From: Woeseia sp034521225
GTDB taxonomy: Bacteria; Pseudomonadota; Gammaproteobacteria; Steroidobacterales; Woeseiaceae
Length of the DNA stretch: 64,000 nucleotides
Assembly (NCBI GenBank): GCA_034521225.1
Contig: JAXHMR010000010.1
Coordinates: 56,658-120,657, forward strand
Reading direction: 5' to 3'
Positions 10,798 through 21,740 of this stretch are shown piece by piece. A program made the translations under genes and the position numbers. A model generated the notes under the pieces. That model was not told the origin of the DNA. It did no database searches and worked only from the letters and a program-made list of their open reading frames with translations. The first letter of the stretch is position 1; every line of letters starts with the position of its first letter.

Positions 10798-11466
10798 ATG
10801 AACCTGACCGCCAACGAAGCCCGAGTCCTCGGCTGTTTGATAGAAAAATCCATTGTTACGCCCGACCAGTACCCGCTGACGCTGAATGCGCTGACGACGG
10901 CCTGCAACCAGAAGTCGGCTCGCAATCCGGTAATGTCGCTGCAAAAAGGCGAAGTGCAGCGGACAGCCCGGACCCTGGAGGCGAAAAACCTGCTGCAGGT
11001 TGAGGAGAATTTCAGAACCGGTGTCGAAAAATACAAGCAGCGATTTTGCAATACGCGTTTCAGCGACCTGAAGTTCGATCCCGCGCAACTGGCGATCGTC
11101 TGCCTGTTGTTGCTGCGCGGTCCGCAGACGCCCGGCGAACTTAAAGCCCATAGCGGGCGTCTTCACACATTTCCGGACCACGCCGCCGTCGTCGCGGCAC
11201 TTTCTGGCCTCACTGATCGTGAAACCGAGCCGCTGGTTGTCCAGCTGCCGCGTACACCGGGACGCAAGGATGCCGAATACATGCACCTGTTCTCCGGTCC
11301 GGTGGATGCCGCGGCATACGCTGACCGGCAGCAGGACGACGATTCCGGCAAAGCGCCGGATCGCGTGACGGTCGCCGAACTCGCGCGCCGCGTCGCCGAT
11401 CTCGAGGCGGAAGTGTCCGCGTTAAAAGCAGCGCTGGATCAGTTGCGCCAGGAGTCTGCGCGGTAG
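10798..11466 (+). CDS. yceH: UPF0502 protein YceH
   Basis: A 222-aa DUF480 protein with two winged-helix domains. The start MNLTANEARVLGCLIEKSIVTPDQYPLTLNAL and the SARNPVMSL and RGPQTPGELKAHSGRLHTF segments are diagnostic. The C-terminal coiled coil (VAELARRVADLEAEVSALKAAL) is also typical. It is intact. Its molecular function is not established; it is usually a stand-alone gene. Its stop codon lies inside the left end of the palindromic element at 11464. Confidence 0.93.
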   Translation: MNLTANEARVLGCLIEKSIVTPDQYPLTLNALTTACNQKSARNPVMSLQKGEVQRTARTLEAKNLLQVEENFRTGVEKYKQRFCNTRFSDLKFDPAQLAIVCLLLLRGPQTPGELKAHSGRLHTFPDHAAVVAALSGLTDRETEPLVVQLPRTPGRKDAEYMHLFSGPVDAAAYADRQQDDDSGKAPDRVTVAELARRVADLEAEVSALKAALDQLRQESAR

Positions 11467-11600
11467 AAACGAATGAGGCGAGGGTGGTCCAGTTCGAGTC
11501 CGGTTTTTCGATCGTCTGAGGAGCATAGTGGTGACTATGTGACGAAGAGGATCGGAAAACCGGGCCGAAGTGGGGCAGCCGCAGCCCATTCGGCTTCTAC
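11464..11600. repeat. Long palindromic element (family C-like)
   Basis: The ends GTAGAAACGAATG and CATTCGGCTTCTAC are imperfectly complementary. Further inward CCGGTTTTTCGATC pairs with GATCGGAAAACCGG, and the centre is CATAGT-GGTG-ACTATG flanked by GAGGAG and GACGAAGAG. This nested arrangement resembles the 5886-6039 element. The left end includes the yceH stop codon. No gene was seen in 11467-11643. Confidence 0.6.
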
Positions 11601-11643
11601 CGCGCAGACTCTCTAGCCGAGGATCCCGACCCAGGTTGCCCCG

Positions 11644-12507
11644 ATGAATGACAAGCAGCGTACTGGCGCGAGGCCGCGCGTGGCAACAACGCACTGTACC
11701 GATGGATTCCCGCTCCAGGTTGCCGCATTTGAGCCAGCCCGCGCGAACGGCCAGTTGGTATTGCTGGCGGCGGCCGCCGGCGTGCCCGGACGGTTCTACC
11801 ACCCTTACGCCGCATGGCTTGCACAGCATGGATATACAGCCATCGCCTGGGACTGGCGCGGCATGGGTAACAACCGGCCGGATAAGCTGAGAGGCTTCGA
11901 GGCAACGATGACGGACTGGGCTACGCTAGATTTTCCGGCCGTCATCGACTGGGCTTACGAGCACTACGGCATGCCGATGATTGGCATCGGTCACAGCTTT
12001 GGCGGCCAGGCATTCGGCCTCGCCGGCCGCAATGAACGGTTCTCGCGCCTTGTCCTGCTGGCCGCCGGCACAGGCTATCTCGGCCTGCTCCCCGGGGTGC
12101 GGCGCTATCTTTACTGGAGCGTAATTTCCTCGCTCTCGGGACTCACCCGGTTGTACGGTTACCTGCCCGGCAAATCACTCGGACTTGGGGCGGATGTGCC
12201 GAAAGGCGTCGCAGTAGAGTGGTTTCGCTGGTGCCGCCGGCCGGAGTATCTCGGCAACTGGGAAGGCCATCGCCGCTTCACAATTCCGGTGCAATCGTTA
12301 GGCTTCAGTGATGACCACTTCGCACCGCCGGACGCGAGGCAGTGGCTACTCGATCAATACAGCCGCGCGGACACCGGCTTCAGTACCGTGACACCGCAAG
12401 AGGCCGGCCTCGAGGCGATAGGCCATCTTGATTTCTTTCGACGGCGCCACGAGGAAACACTGTGGCCACTGACCTTGCCGCTGCTGGGGCCGGGAATGAC
12501 CGATTAA
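11644..12507 (+). CDS. Alpha/beta hydrolase (COG4757-like)
   Basis: A 287-aa predicted serine hydrolase. The nucleophile elbow GHSFGG (Ser near residue 118) follows the WDWRGMGNNRP strand-loop, and a late GHLDFFR supplies the likely catalytic His; DDHFAPPD is a plausible acid region. There is no signal peptide, so it is cytoplasmic. It is intact. Related proteins are annotated only as predicted alpha/beta hydrolases and the substrate is unknown. It is separated from yceH by a palindromic repeat. Confidence 0.85.
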   Translation: MNDKQRTGARPRVATTHCTDGFPLQVAAFEPARANGQLVLLAAAAGVPGRFYHPYAAWLAQHGYTAIAWDWRGMGNNRPDKLRGFEATMTDWATLDFPAVIDWAYEHYGMPMIGIGHSFGGQAFGLAGRNERFSRLVLLAAGTGYLGLLPGVRRYLYWSVISSLSGLTRLYGYLPGKSLGLGADVPKGVAVEWFRWCRRPEYLGNWEGHRRFTIPVQSLGFSDDHFAPPDARQWLLDQYSRADTGFSTVTPQEAGLEAIGHLDFFRRRHEETLWPLTLPLLGPGMTD

Positions 12508-12582
12508 CGGACTGCCGCTGGTTGGCGGAACGCCGGTTTCAGGATTGCGCAGCTTTGCCGGAAACGGACGCAGATAACCGGG

Positions 12583-15208
12583 TTAGAACCGGATCAGCGT
12601 CGCATTACCAACGTGGGCGAAGCGGCCGGGCGTACATGTCAGCAAGATGATCTGGCAGTCGCGGCCAGCAGCGGCGATAGCCGCACCCATTGATTCGAGC
12701 CGTTCCGGATCTGAAAAGCCGAGCGCATCGTCGATGATCAGCGGTACCCCGCCCTGCTTCGCGACGATCTGCGCCGCCGCGAGACGCATCAGGATACCAA
12801 GCTGCTCCTGCGTCCCGATACTCAGGCTGTCGAAGTCGAGAGTTTGCCCGTCACGGGTTTCCGACCGGATGGTCCAGGCCTCATCAATGTCAACTTCAAA
12901 GTCGGCCCCGAATACAATACTACCGAGGCGCCCAAGCGCCTCCTTCAAAGGCTCGACATAAACCTTGCGAGCCGCGTCGCGGTGTTGGTTGATCGTGTCC
13001 CAAAGCAGCTGCACCGCCGCAGCCTTGCGTTGTGTTGCCTCATGCTGCCGACGGGCTTCTTCCAGTGTCCGTTCGGCTGCTTCGAGCGTCTCATAGCGCC
13101 CGTCCGCGCGGGTTTGCTGCAAACGATCTGCCAGCACGGCAAGCTGTTGCTGCTGCGCCGCGAGATCTCTCTCGGCACGTTCGCGGGCACCCCTGGCATT
13201 CTGAAGCTGCAACTCCAGGGCATCGGGCGCGGACGATTCCAATTGCTCCTGCAAATCCTTGAGCCGTATCGCGGCTTGCTGCGCGCTTTCTTCGGCGCGT
13301 TCGGCACGCCGGGACACATCATCATCGGGCAGATCCGTTCGGGCGAGTTGCAACTGCTCCTCTCGCTGCGCAAGACGGGCACCCAGTGCGATCAGCTCCT
13401 GCCGGGCCTGTTGCGATGATTGCCTCGCGGCTTCGAGTTCCCGCTGCAGTTTTTCATAGGTCTCTTGTGCCGATTCAACTGACGCTTCCTGCGCAACTAC
13501 CGCCTGCCGTTTTTCCGTCACTCTTGCCGTGGCGGCCGCCGAATCACCGGGCAATGCTTCCATCGCGCGCCGTGACTCCCGGTACCGGTCGCAATGAACT
13601 TGCAAAGCAAGCACCGATTGCTCCAGCTCTTCCTGTGTCGCATCCTGCAGGATGTCCTGCTGACGCGCCTTCAGTCGATCAGCGTCCTGCAGCGCAAGGG
13701 TTTTGCGCTCACAGGCTGCTGTTGCCGCATCAAGATCATCAAGGCCCGACTCCTTCCGAAAAGCGTTGATTGCCCGGTCCGCCTCTTCAACCTTGTCCTG
13801 CAGGCCGGCGACGGATTGCGACGGAGCGATTTGAATCGCGGCGACGTCCGGAATACGGATATTCACGACCGCGGAAACGGAGCGGCGCGTACTGTCACCT
13901 TCTCCGAGTTCGACCGTCTCGTCGCCGATCTCCATTTGCAGTTGTTGCTCAGCCGAAACAGTAAAGCTTGTCGCGGCTGCATCGCGGGCACTGACGGCAA
14001 CCGCGCGAGACTGTTCAGCCGAGCGCCAGCGACCCAGTCCGGCCGGGTCAATCGGTGATTGAACCGGCACTCGCGAGCGCCGCCTTCCGGTCCCGGACAA
14101 TTTTCCGCAGTTCCTCCAGCCGCTTTTTGTTTCGCGTCAAAGCATCGCTGTCCGCAAGATAGCGCTCGTCGTCCTGCGCAAGCTTCAGCTGCTCCCGGTC
14201 GACTCGCAGTTTTTTCTTCAGCTCGTCAAGCACAAGTTGAGCCTGCTTGCACTTGTGCTGCAGATCATCCGCAAGGCGCTGGCCCGGTTGTTGCCGCGCT
14301 TCGGCCTCGTCAAGCTCACGGCGGCTGATATCTATTGTTGCCACCTGCTCCCGGCGCTCGGCATATGCCTTCGCCGCCGCAACCCGAAGTTCTTCCGCGG
14401 TCTCGACCTCTTTCGCCTGTGCGGCGACCTGCTCTCGCAGCGACCTGACGCTCTTCCACGATTCTTCGTGTTGCTCAAGCCTGGAACGGAGTTGCGGCAA
14501 TTGCGATTCAAGGCGCCGGACCTCGGCGACGCTGCGATCGTGTGCGGTAATATCTGTTTCGATCGCCGCGAGCGATTCCCGGGCGACATCAAACGCCTGC
14601 CGGGCGCGCAAATGTGCAGCCTCCTGCGCTGCGAATTTCGGCCTGCCGGTACGCAGAGTGAAGTACTTTTCATACTCGCCCTGGATGGCCGCCAAGAACC
14701 CGCCATCCTCATCACCTGCAGCTGACGAACCGGCCGCTTCATCCAGCGCTCTTGCGAGGCCCGCGGAATCCTTCAGGTTTGCCAGGGCAACCTTTTCGCC
14801 CTGGTCAACCAGCAAGGCCTGCCAAAGCGCCACGTCCATCGACTCAGTCATCATCTGACTGACGCGATCATGAGCTTCGCGGCCGGTCAGTTGGGCGGGC
14901 TTCGGCGCCAGCACCTTGAGCGTTGTGCTGGCGCCCCGGTTGAACGTTTTGGCGTAAACAATATGGTATGGCCCCAACCGGATCTCGGCTTCGACGGCAC
15001 TGCCAACATCGCGGCCCACCGGCTGTATGGCCTTGATGGCTTTTTTCTTCGATGAATCCGGCTCGCTGAACAACGTTCGGATGGCTTCGATGATTGTCGA
15101 TTTGCCGATCTCGTTCGGGCCTTCGATCAGCGTGATGCCTTCGGCAAACTCAATATCCCGCGCTCAAATACCACGCCAGTTTTCGATCGACAGCCTGAGC
15201 AAATGCAC
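12583..15208 (-). CDS. SbcC/Rad50-like ATPase (YhaN type), frameshifted
   Basis: A large SMC-like DNA repair ATPase of about 875 aa. It starts at a GTG at 15208 (HLLRLSIENWRGI), one base overlapping the stop of the nuclease gene. The N-terminal Walker A is EGPNEIGKSTIIEAI. A long coiled coil fills the middle, and the C-terminus has the ABC signature SIGTQEQL and Walker B VPLIIDDALGFSD with a final LLTCTPGRF. Indels near 15165 and 14050-14060 break the frame. Partner of the metallophosphoesterase upstream; by analogy the complex processes DNA ends. The NEIGKST form of Walker A and GTQEQL signature fit the YhaN branch better than classical SbcC. Confidence 0.88.
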
Positions 15209-16359
15209 TATGCGTCTCCGTGATCGCTCAAACGGTAACAAAGGCGCAGCGCATCCCTTGCCGCATCATCACCGCTGTCCGCTCGTTCCAGCAGTTCCTG
15301 CCATGCGGCACGCGCATAGCCGGACAGCGACACACTGTCCTGATCCAGCTGATCCGGGACTATGGCAAGATCGGTCGTCCGTTCGCGCAGCCTGAGGCTC
15401 GCGAACAAATCAGCTTTTGCCTCCATGACATCATCAAGCATGGCCGCCGCCGCCAGGCTGATGCTGCCTTCAAAACCGGCTTTTATGACGGTACATTCCT
15501 TGTCCGGAAGATCATCGAGCCATTGGCCAAACCGCGCAATATCGTCAGGCCCATCCAGGCGGCGCTGTTCGGCGATAAAGATCCAGTGACCGACATCGAG
15601 CGGCTCGACACGGCAACTGGATTCGCCGTCGAGTTCAACGAGCAGCGCCTTGTTCGGATCCTGTTCGTCGAAGGCCGTCGCAACAGGCGCACCCGAATAC
15701 CAGATGCGGCCGGAGCCGCCGACTTCGGTAACGGAATGCCGGTCCCCGAGCGCGAGGTAGTGGAATCGCCCCTCCCTGATCGCTTGTTCCGCGGCAGCCA
15801 GGTCGACGACCCCGGAGCGTCCCGGATCCGGCGACAGCGTATCGACCTGGCCGTGAACGACGGCGATGCGAATGACATCCGTTGCAGGCGGATTAGCCTG
15901 CGCCATTTCCTGGCACAGATCGGTGACGGGTCGTTTCGTTCTCCATGGCGCGCCAACCACTTCAATCCCGTCAAGGCCCGGCACGGCGACAGGCCGGTAA
16001 TCGTGGAGCACGGTGATATGGCGGCTGACAGCCCGGAAGCGTTCGCTCAAAAATATTGACGTGCCGTCCAGCGGATCGTGATTACCCGGCAGCAGGAAGA
16101 CAGGTACCGGCAATGCCTCGAGCGCATCCAGCGTGCGCACTACCGTGCGCTGTGAAAGCTGGTTCGATTCGAAAATATCGCCGGCGACAACGATGAATTG
16201 CGCCTCGTTGTCGCGCGCCAGTCTGCCCAGTGTCGTGATCGCGTCGATCCGCGCCTGGCTGAAGCGCGCGGCCGCCTCTTCGCTTAAAAATGCGCGCGTC
16301 ATGCCCAGCTGCCAGTCCGAGCTATGGATAAAGCGTATTGGCTGGTCGATTGAACTCAT
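15208..16359 (-). CDS. SbcD/YhaO-like DNA repair exonuclease
   Basis: A calcineurin-like metallophosphoesterase, 383 aa, ATG at 16359 (MSSIDQPIRFIHSSDWQLG). Metal-binding motifs are HSSDWQLG, VVAGDIFES, LLPGNHDP and VVHGQVDT, followed by YLALGDRHS, where GDxH is the usual last block. It is intact. It is translationally coupled to the downstream SbcC-like gene (TAGTG overlap). The pair is expected to form an Mre11-Rad50-type nuclease. The 5' gap to the divergent hemolysin III gene is about 106 bp and should hold both promoters. Confidence 0.93.
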   Translation of the reverse strand: MSSIDQPIRFIHSSDWQLGMTRAFLSEEAAARFSQARIDAITTLGRLARDNEAQFIVVAGDIFESNQLSQRTVVRTLDALEALPVPVFLLPGNHDPLDGTSIFLSERFRAVSRHITVLHDYRPVAVPGLDGIEVVGAPWRTKRPVTDLCQEMAQANPPATDVIRIAVVHGQVDTLSPDPGRSGVVDLAAAEQAIREGRFHYLALGDRHSVTEVGGSGRIWYSGAPVATAFDEQDPNKALLVELDGESSCRVEPLDVGHWIFIAEQRRLDGPDDIARFGQWLDDLPDKECTVIKAGFEGSISLAAAAMLDDVMEAKADLFASLRLRERTTDLAIVPDQLDQDSVSLSGYARAAWQELLERADSGDDAARDALRLCYRLSDHGDA

Positions 16360-16465
16360 TATTGGGCGCCGGATCTGAGCAATTCGCGGGGAACGCTCGC
16401 AATTAGTTGTATTCGTGAAGTATCCAAGGCTGTTACTGTAGTGGCCGGAACGGATGATTTGAAGC

Positions 16466-17126
16466 ATGCACCAGCAGCACCCACAATACACGATGATAGA
16501 AGAGGCGATTCACGCCGCCACACATGGCGCAGGAGTCATCCTCAGTATTGCCGGTTTGTCGTGGATGCTGTACCTGTCGATCGGCAGCGCTGACCCATGG
16601 CGGATCGTCGCAAGCGTCGTGTACGGCAGCAGCATGATTGCCCTTTTCCTGTCCTCCACCGTCTACCATGCGATGCACACATCGCCGCACACGCGCGTCT
16701 ACAAAATGATCGATCACTGCGCGATCTACCTGCTGATCGCCGGCACGTACACGCCGTTTCTCCTGGTCGCGATCCGGAGCAGTGGCGGATGGTGGCTGTT
16801 CGGAACAATCTGGACGCTGGCTACCGCCGGCATCATCGCAAAACTGTATTTCAGGCACCGTTACCCGCGTCTGTCTCTCGCCGGCTACCTGCTGATGGGC
16901 TGGCTGATTGTCGCCGCTGCGCCCCAAATCGCCGAGGCCGTCGGCTCGCATGGCACAATGTGGCTCATTGCGGGTGGCCTGAGCTACACCGTCGGGGCGC
17001 TGTTTTATGCCTCCAGGCGCATTGCGTATAACCACGTCATCTGGCACGTCTTTGGTACTCGTCGGCGGCGTTTGTCATTTTGTCGCCGTTGCGTGGTACG
17101 TATTGCCGGTTCGTGATGTCGCATAA
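16466..17126 (+). CDS. trhA: Hemolysin III/TrhA-family membrane protein (frameshift near the end)
   Basis: A seven-helix membrane protein of the PAQR/hemolysin III superfamily. Conserved residues are visible: EAIHAATHGAG in helix 1, SSTVYHAMHT, DHCAIYLLIAGTYTPF and the late NHVIWHVFV. An indel near 17053 diverts the last 20 residues. The restored C-terminus LVGGVCHFVAVAWYVLP ends at a TAA at 17124-17126, just before a terminator. Members have been linked to membrane energetics and fluidity homeostasis, and the hemolysin name is historical. Confidence 0.92.
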
Positions 17127-17156
17127 AAAAGCAGGCCCCTCAGCCCTGCTTTTTTC
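17125..17156. terminator. Bidirectional intrinsic terminator
   Basis: AAAAAAGCAGG-CCCCTCAG-CCCTGCTTTTTT: a GC-rich stem flanked by an A-run and a T-run, so it can terminate on both strands. It sits at the 3' end of the hemolysin III gene and downstream of the convergent cold-shock gene. Confidence 0.85.
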
Positions 17157-17225
17157 GACTCAATCTCCGAAGAGACCGAGACCGGCCAGCACCTCATCAG
17201 CGCCCGCCGGGTCGCATTCCTTCAT

Positions 17226-17432
17226 TCAGAGTGCGACGATATTCTCTGCCTGCGGACCTTTCTGGCCCTGCGTCACAGTGAACTGGACTTTCTGGCCTTC
17301 GGCCAGCGTCTTGAAGCCCGTATCGGAAATAGCGCTGTAATGCGCAAATACGTCGGGTCCTGATTCCTGCTCGATAAAGCCGAAGCCCTTGGCATCGTTA
17401 AACCACTTCACCGTACCGGTTGTTGTTGACAT
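17226..17432 (-). CDS. Cold-shock domain protein (CspA family)
   Basis: A 68-aa single-domain nucleic-acid chaperone. The RNA-binding motifs RNP1 (KGFGFI) and RNP2 (VFAHY) are intact in the usual positions; SAISDTGFKTL and GQKGPQAENI complete the five-stranded barrel. It is intact. A long untranslated leader of about 150 nt between the promoter at 17588-17615 and the ATG is typical of cspA-type genes with post-transcriptional temperature control; the temperature response itself is inference. Confidence 0.97.
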   Translation of the reverse strand: MSTTTGTVKWFNDAKGFGFIEQESGPDVFAHYSAISDTGFKTLAEGQKVQFTVTQGQKGPQAENIVAL

Positions 17433-17587
17433 GTTTCTATCCTTAAATTTTCAAAAGTATTGGTGGCCGCGTCAGGCGACCGGGTTCGCTAGAAGGTTGC
17501 GCTTACTTATGAAAACAGGACGAGGTATTGGGAAGGGACTTCGAAATGGAGTACATAAATAGGGGACGTACTTTCAAGCTGACTTGA

Positions 17588-17615
17588 ATTATAGGCTGCT
17601 ACCGCCGTTAGTCAA
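17588..17615 (-). promoter_or_regulatory. Sigma-70 promoter of the cold-shock gene
   Basis: On the minus strand TTGACT (17615-17610), a 16-bp spacer, and TATAAT (17593-17588). It is near consensus and about 150 bp upstream of the csp start codon, leaving a long 5' leader. The rest of 17433-17989 holds this leader and the upstream region of ppk1; no gene was seen there. Confidence 0.75.
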
Positions 17616-17989
17616 CAGAATTCCCCTTTATACAGTGACTTCAGGCCGATTTTGCCTCAGACCGCCGGCCAGCATGTGTCAGGCCCGCCGAGTGAAATGC
17701 CTCGTCTCCCGGACCGGTCGTTCTTGACTAACGGAGTGCGACGGGCGAGTGTTGATGGTCGGCTGTGCGTCGCGGGGCGGCGAATTCCGGGCCATGGCCA
17801 TGGGGTTTATGCAACCTGCAACAGCGTACTGGTGTCAAAAAACCAGGCACGCCGATGCGGAAATCGTGGAGCCTGACCGCCTGCATCGCGCAGCGCGCCG
17901 TGTTGCGTCTCGAGATGGTCTTTGAAGCTGAAAAAGGTAACTGATTTCGGTGCACGCCCGGATCCCATAGGACAGGCAGCGGACCAGCC

Positions 17990-20113
17990 GTGCTGGAAAG
18001 CCCGGACCTCGATGATCCCCGTCTGTATCTGAACCGGGAACTGACCTGGCTGGCATTCAACCGGCGGGTGCTGGCAGAAGCCGAGGACGAGCGAAACCCG
18101 GTGCTCGAACGCGTCAAGTTCCTGTCAATTTTCGACTCGAATCTCGATGAATTCTTCATGAAACGCATCGGCGGCCTGAAGCAACAGGTCGGTGCCGGCG
18201 TCGATGCGCTGACGGTCGACGGGCGCACACCCCAGCAACAGATTGAGGAGTGCGAAGTCCAGGTAGCCGAAGTACTCGGCGACCGTCCGTATATTCTGCA
18301 GGAACTGTTCCGCCGCCTGACTGATTCCGGTATTCGCATCGAGTCGTATCAGTCCATGGACGACGCGTCGCAGAAGATTGTGCGTGAACAGTACCGGAAG
18401 TCCGTGTTGCCGCTGGTCACACCGCTGGCCATCGACGAGGCGCACCCTTTCCCGTTTGTCTCAAACCTGTCGATCAACGTACTGCTGCGGGTTCTCGATC
18501 CGTCCGAAGACGAACCGCACCTGATCCGGATCAAGGTACCGGTTTCCGCTCGCACACCCCGCTTCATGCAGGTTGCCGGCGAGAGCCGCTATGTTCCGCT
18601 GGAAGAAGTCATCGCCGGCAACCTGGACCTGCTGCTGCCCGGCGCCGAGATCCTGTCTGTCGGATTTTTCCGCGTGACACGTAACGCAATCGTTGAGCGG
18701 GATGAGGAACTGGCCAACGACCTGCTCGAGATGATTGAGGCCGAACTGCGCGAGCGACGCTTCGCGCCGGTTGTTTCGGCTTGAGGTCAACCCGGGCCTG
18801 GACGGCGATCTGCGCATGCAGATCCTCGGCAGTTCTCGCAGCTCGAATTGAGTGGCGCCGACCATATCTACGTCGTGTCGGACCTGCTCGGCGGCCGCGA
18901 CCTGATGCAACTTGTCAATATCAATCGTCCTGACCCTCAAGTTCCCGCATGTCGAACCGGCGTTGCACCCTCGCCTGCCCGTCGGCCGCTCTCATGTTCA
19001 CCGAACTGGACGCCCACGGCCCGCTGTTGCTGAAGCGTCCTTACCAGTCGTTCGACCAGCTCGGTCACGCGGCTCTTGCATGAAGCGGTCGACGACCCGT
19101 GTGTGCTGGCCGTCAAGAACGAGGCGGTTCTACCGGACATCCTCGGATTATCTCGCGATCGTTGCCGTTGCTGGTTGCGGCCGTTACACGCGGCAAGCAG
19201 GTGGCCGTGGCTCGTCGAAATTACCGGCGCGTTTTGACGATGGCCGCGAATATCCGCTGGGCGAATCGTCTGGAAGAGGCGGGTATTCATGTGCTCATAC
19301 GGCGTGGTGGGTTCCAAGACGCACGCGAAAGCAACGCTGATCGTGCGACAGAGTCCGAACGGCGAATCGCGCCGTTACGTGCATATCGAAACCGGCAACT
19401 ATCACTCGGTCACGGCGCGTCAGTATTGTGATATCGGCCTGATGATCGCGGACACCACCATTGGCGAGGACGCGACGGAACTGTTCAACCTGCTGACATC
19501 CGGTCCGCTGAGCGGCCGGTGCTACCACGAAATGCTGGTGTCACCGCAAGGCGTGAAAACGTGCGCTGCTGCGGAAGACCGCGTCGCTCGAGCGATACGT
19601 CGCCGTACGCACGGCAATGGGCTGATTCAACTAAAGACAAATGCCCTGGAAGACGCCGACATTACCCGGGCACTGTATGAAGCGACCCATGCCGGCGTGT
19701 CCGTGGACCTGATTGTTCGCGATACCTGCCGGGCTACGGCCGGGCCTGCCGGGTTGGTCCGAAAGTGCGCGGTCGTCATCAGCATCCTCGGCCTGCTTCC
19801 TGGAGCACGCGAGACTCTATTCTTTCACAATAATGGCAGTGACGAGTACCTGATGGGCTGGGCCGACCTGATGAACCGTAACCTGGAGAGCCGCGTCGAG
19901 GTCCTGGCGCCCCATCCGCGAATCGCAAGGGCTTTCAGGACGAACTTCGGTCGGATCGCTCGGACCTGCAACTCAATGGCCAGGTCGGCAGCGTGGAGAT
20001 GGACGCCGAATGGAGCCTATCGGCGGGAAACGCCAGCTGCTGGCGCGGAACATTCACAAACCCGGATGCTGCAGGATGCCCTGTTGCGATCGCAGGACGG
20101 TTACCAGGCCTGA
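17990..20113 (+). CDS. ppk1: Polyphosphate kinase 1 (multiple frameshifts)
   Basis: Catalyses reversible transfer of ATP gamma-phosphate to polyphosphate. The GTG at 17990 starts LESPDLDDPRLYLNRELTWLAFNRRVL, the conserved N domain, intact up to about residue 260 (head domain PFPFVSNLSINVLL). From 18780 onward at least five frame changes occur. Recognisable pieces include ADHIYVVSDLLGGRDLMQL, KRPYQSFDQL, ARFDDGREYPL/ANIRWANRLEEAG, VGSKTHAKATLIVRQ (the second catalytic-His region), YCDIGLMIADTTIGEDATELFNLLTG and NGSDEYLMGWADLMNRNLESRVEVL. The end at 20113 gives a total near the usual 690-710 aa. The conserved motifs on both sides of each break argue for indels in the assembly. Confidence 0.9.
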
Positions 20114-20222
20114 CGGCCAAACGGCAGCCGGCTGTGTTGCTGGGGTCATCAGGTACCGGGTACCGGACGTGCAACGTGCAGCACATGAACTGGCCCGCAT
20201 GATTTCGGTCCAAGCGTGCATC

Positions 20223-21694
20223 ATGCTTCCCCGAATGCTGCTTATTGCGCTGCTGCCGGTTTTGCCGGGTATCGTTGCGACAGCCCATGCACAGGGGGGC
20301 GCACAGGAGTTCTGCCTGGATGGCGAGTTCGACATCGGTGCGCGGCTGCAGGGCACGACGCCGGCCCGCGGAGAGTTTACCCCGGCGCGCTGGTGCGTCA
20401 TCACCGAGGATAGCGGTGATCGGGTGCAGTTCAGGGCGACCGGCCGGGCAAACCCGGATCTTGCCGGTCACTTTACTGTTTCGTTCCTGCCGCCCGACAC
20501 CGTAAGAATCGTCAACCCCGGGTCGCCGCCAGATATCGATTTTCACCCGGTGGCCGTGCGTGCCGAAGCCCGGCGCCATGCGCGCATCGACCCGGTAGAA
20601 CTCGTTCGTGAGATCAATGCGCACCCGGCATGGGTAACATCCGCTGCGACGGATGGCCGCCAGATCATCCGCTACCCGGGCACCGATCACGACATCGAAC
20701 TGAAGATTCGTGACGGCCGGTTGATGGAGCTTCACACGCGCGCCGACATGCCGCTGCGCGGTTCGGTGCCGGTCGTCTGGCGCTGGAACTGGCCCGAACG
20801 CGGTGAGCCCGGTATGACGCTGAGTGTCGATGGCGATACCCTGTTCCGTGGCACCGCGGAGCGGCGGCAGCTTGACGCCGCGGCCGCCACAGCCATCTGG
20901 CAAGCGAGCGGCGATGTACCGCCACAAGCCGTGCCGGGTGATGCGTGGCCCGCACGTACATTGATGCGCCTCGACACGTTGGCCGACGACGTCTTTATGG
21001 TGCGCGGCGTGCGCACCGGGTTTCATCACCTGGTCGTTGATACCGCCGCAGGTCTTGTTGTCGCTGACGCACCGGCCTGGACGGGGTCGGTCTGCGTCAG
21101 ATCCCGCCCGCGGATCTGGTGCCGGGGCTTGGCATCAGCGGCCTGTCGGAGCAGTTCATTGACTTCCTTCGAAAGGCGTTACCCGGCAGGCCGATACGCG
21201 CCGTAGTACTTACCCATGCGCATGACGATCATGCCGGTGGCGCGCGGGCATTCAGCGCCGCGGGCGCCGACGTTTACGCACCGGCATCCGTCAGCGGCTT
21301 CCTGACGAATGCCCTGAATCGGGAGTCGATGCCGCCCGACCGGCTGAACGAAACGAAACGACGGCTGCTGGTGCGTCCGGTATCGGGCCGCACGGTCCTT
21401 ACGGACAACGAAAATCCTGTCGAACTCATCAACATCGGCGCAGGACCACATGCGTCGGCAGCGATCGGCGTTTATGTCAGCCGCCCGGGGTTTTTCTTCC
21501 AGTCCGACCTGCACGTTCCGGCGACCGACGCGGCCGAGCCACGCGAGGTGCGCGCTGCAACAGAATGCTGGTTTGCCACGTGGGCCGTCCGGCACCTGCC
21601 ACCTGATACGATTGTGATCGGTTCGCACGGCAATGGCAGAACACCGCTATCCGTGCTGGCACAGTACATTGAAAGTGACGCTTGCAGTGCGTGA
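20223..21694 (+). CDS. Secreted metallo-beta-lactamase-fold protein (frameshifted)
   Basis: A signal peptide (MLPRMLLIALLPVLPGIVATAHA) follows the ATG at 20223; alternative in-frame ATGs lie at 20199 and 20235. The N-terminal 250 residues are a poorly conserved domain with DGDTLFRGTAERR. The metallo-beta-lactamase domain then begins (FMVRGVRTGFHHLVVDT) and, after a frameshift near 21100-21120, carries the zinc motif THAHDDHAGG and the GAGPHASA segment with a further His. SDLHVPAT may supply a bridging Asp. The reaction is unknown; the family includes hydrolases of many esters and lactams. Periplasmic location is inferred. Confidence 0.82.
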
Positions 21695-21740
21695 CGGCAG
21701 GCGACGTCGTTGGCAGCATCCACGTGCATCGCACACAGGC

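Noticed and set aside
12844..14858. Rightward frames across the SbcC-like gene
   Set aside because: They are antisense to a coiled-coil ATPase with intact Walker A, signature and Walker B motifs.
17990..20113. ppk1 as a decayed pseudogene
   Set aside because: All conserved motifs remain in order with normal total length, and the same indel pattern occurs in essential genes.
19935..21029. Leftward frame of 364 codons opposite the metallo-beta-lactamase gene
   Set aside because: No motifs or signal peptide; the sense strand carries a clear signal peptide and zinc motif.
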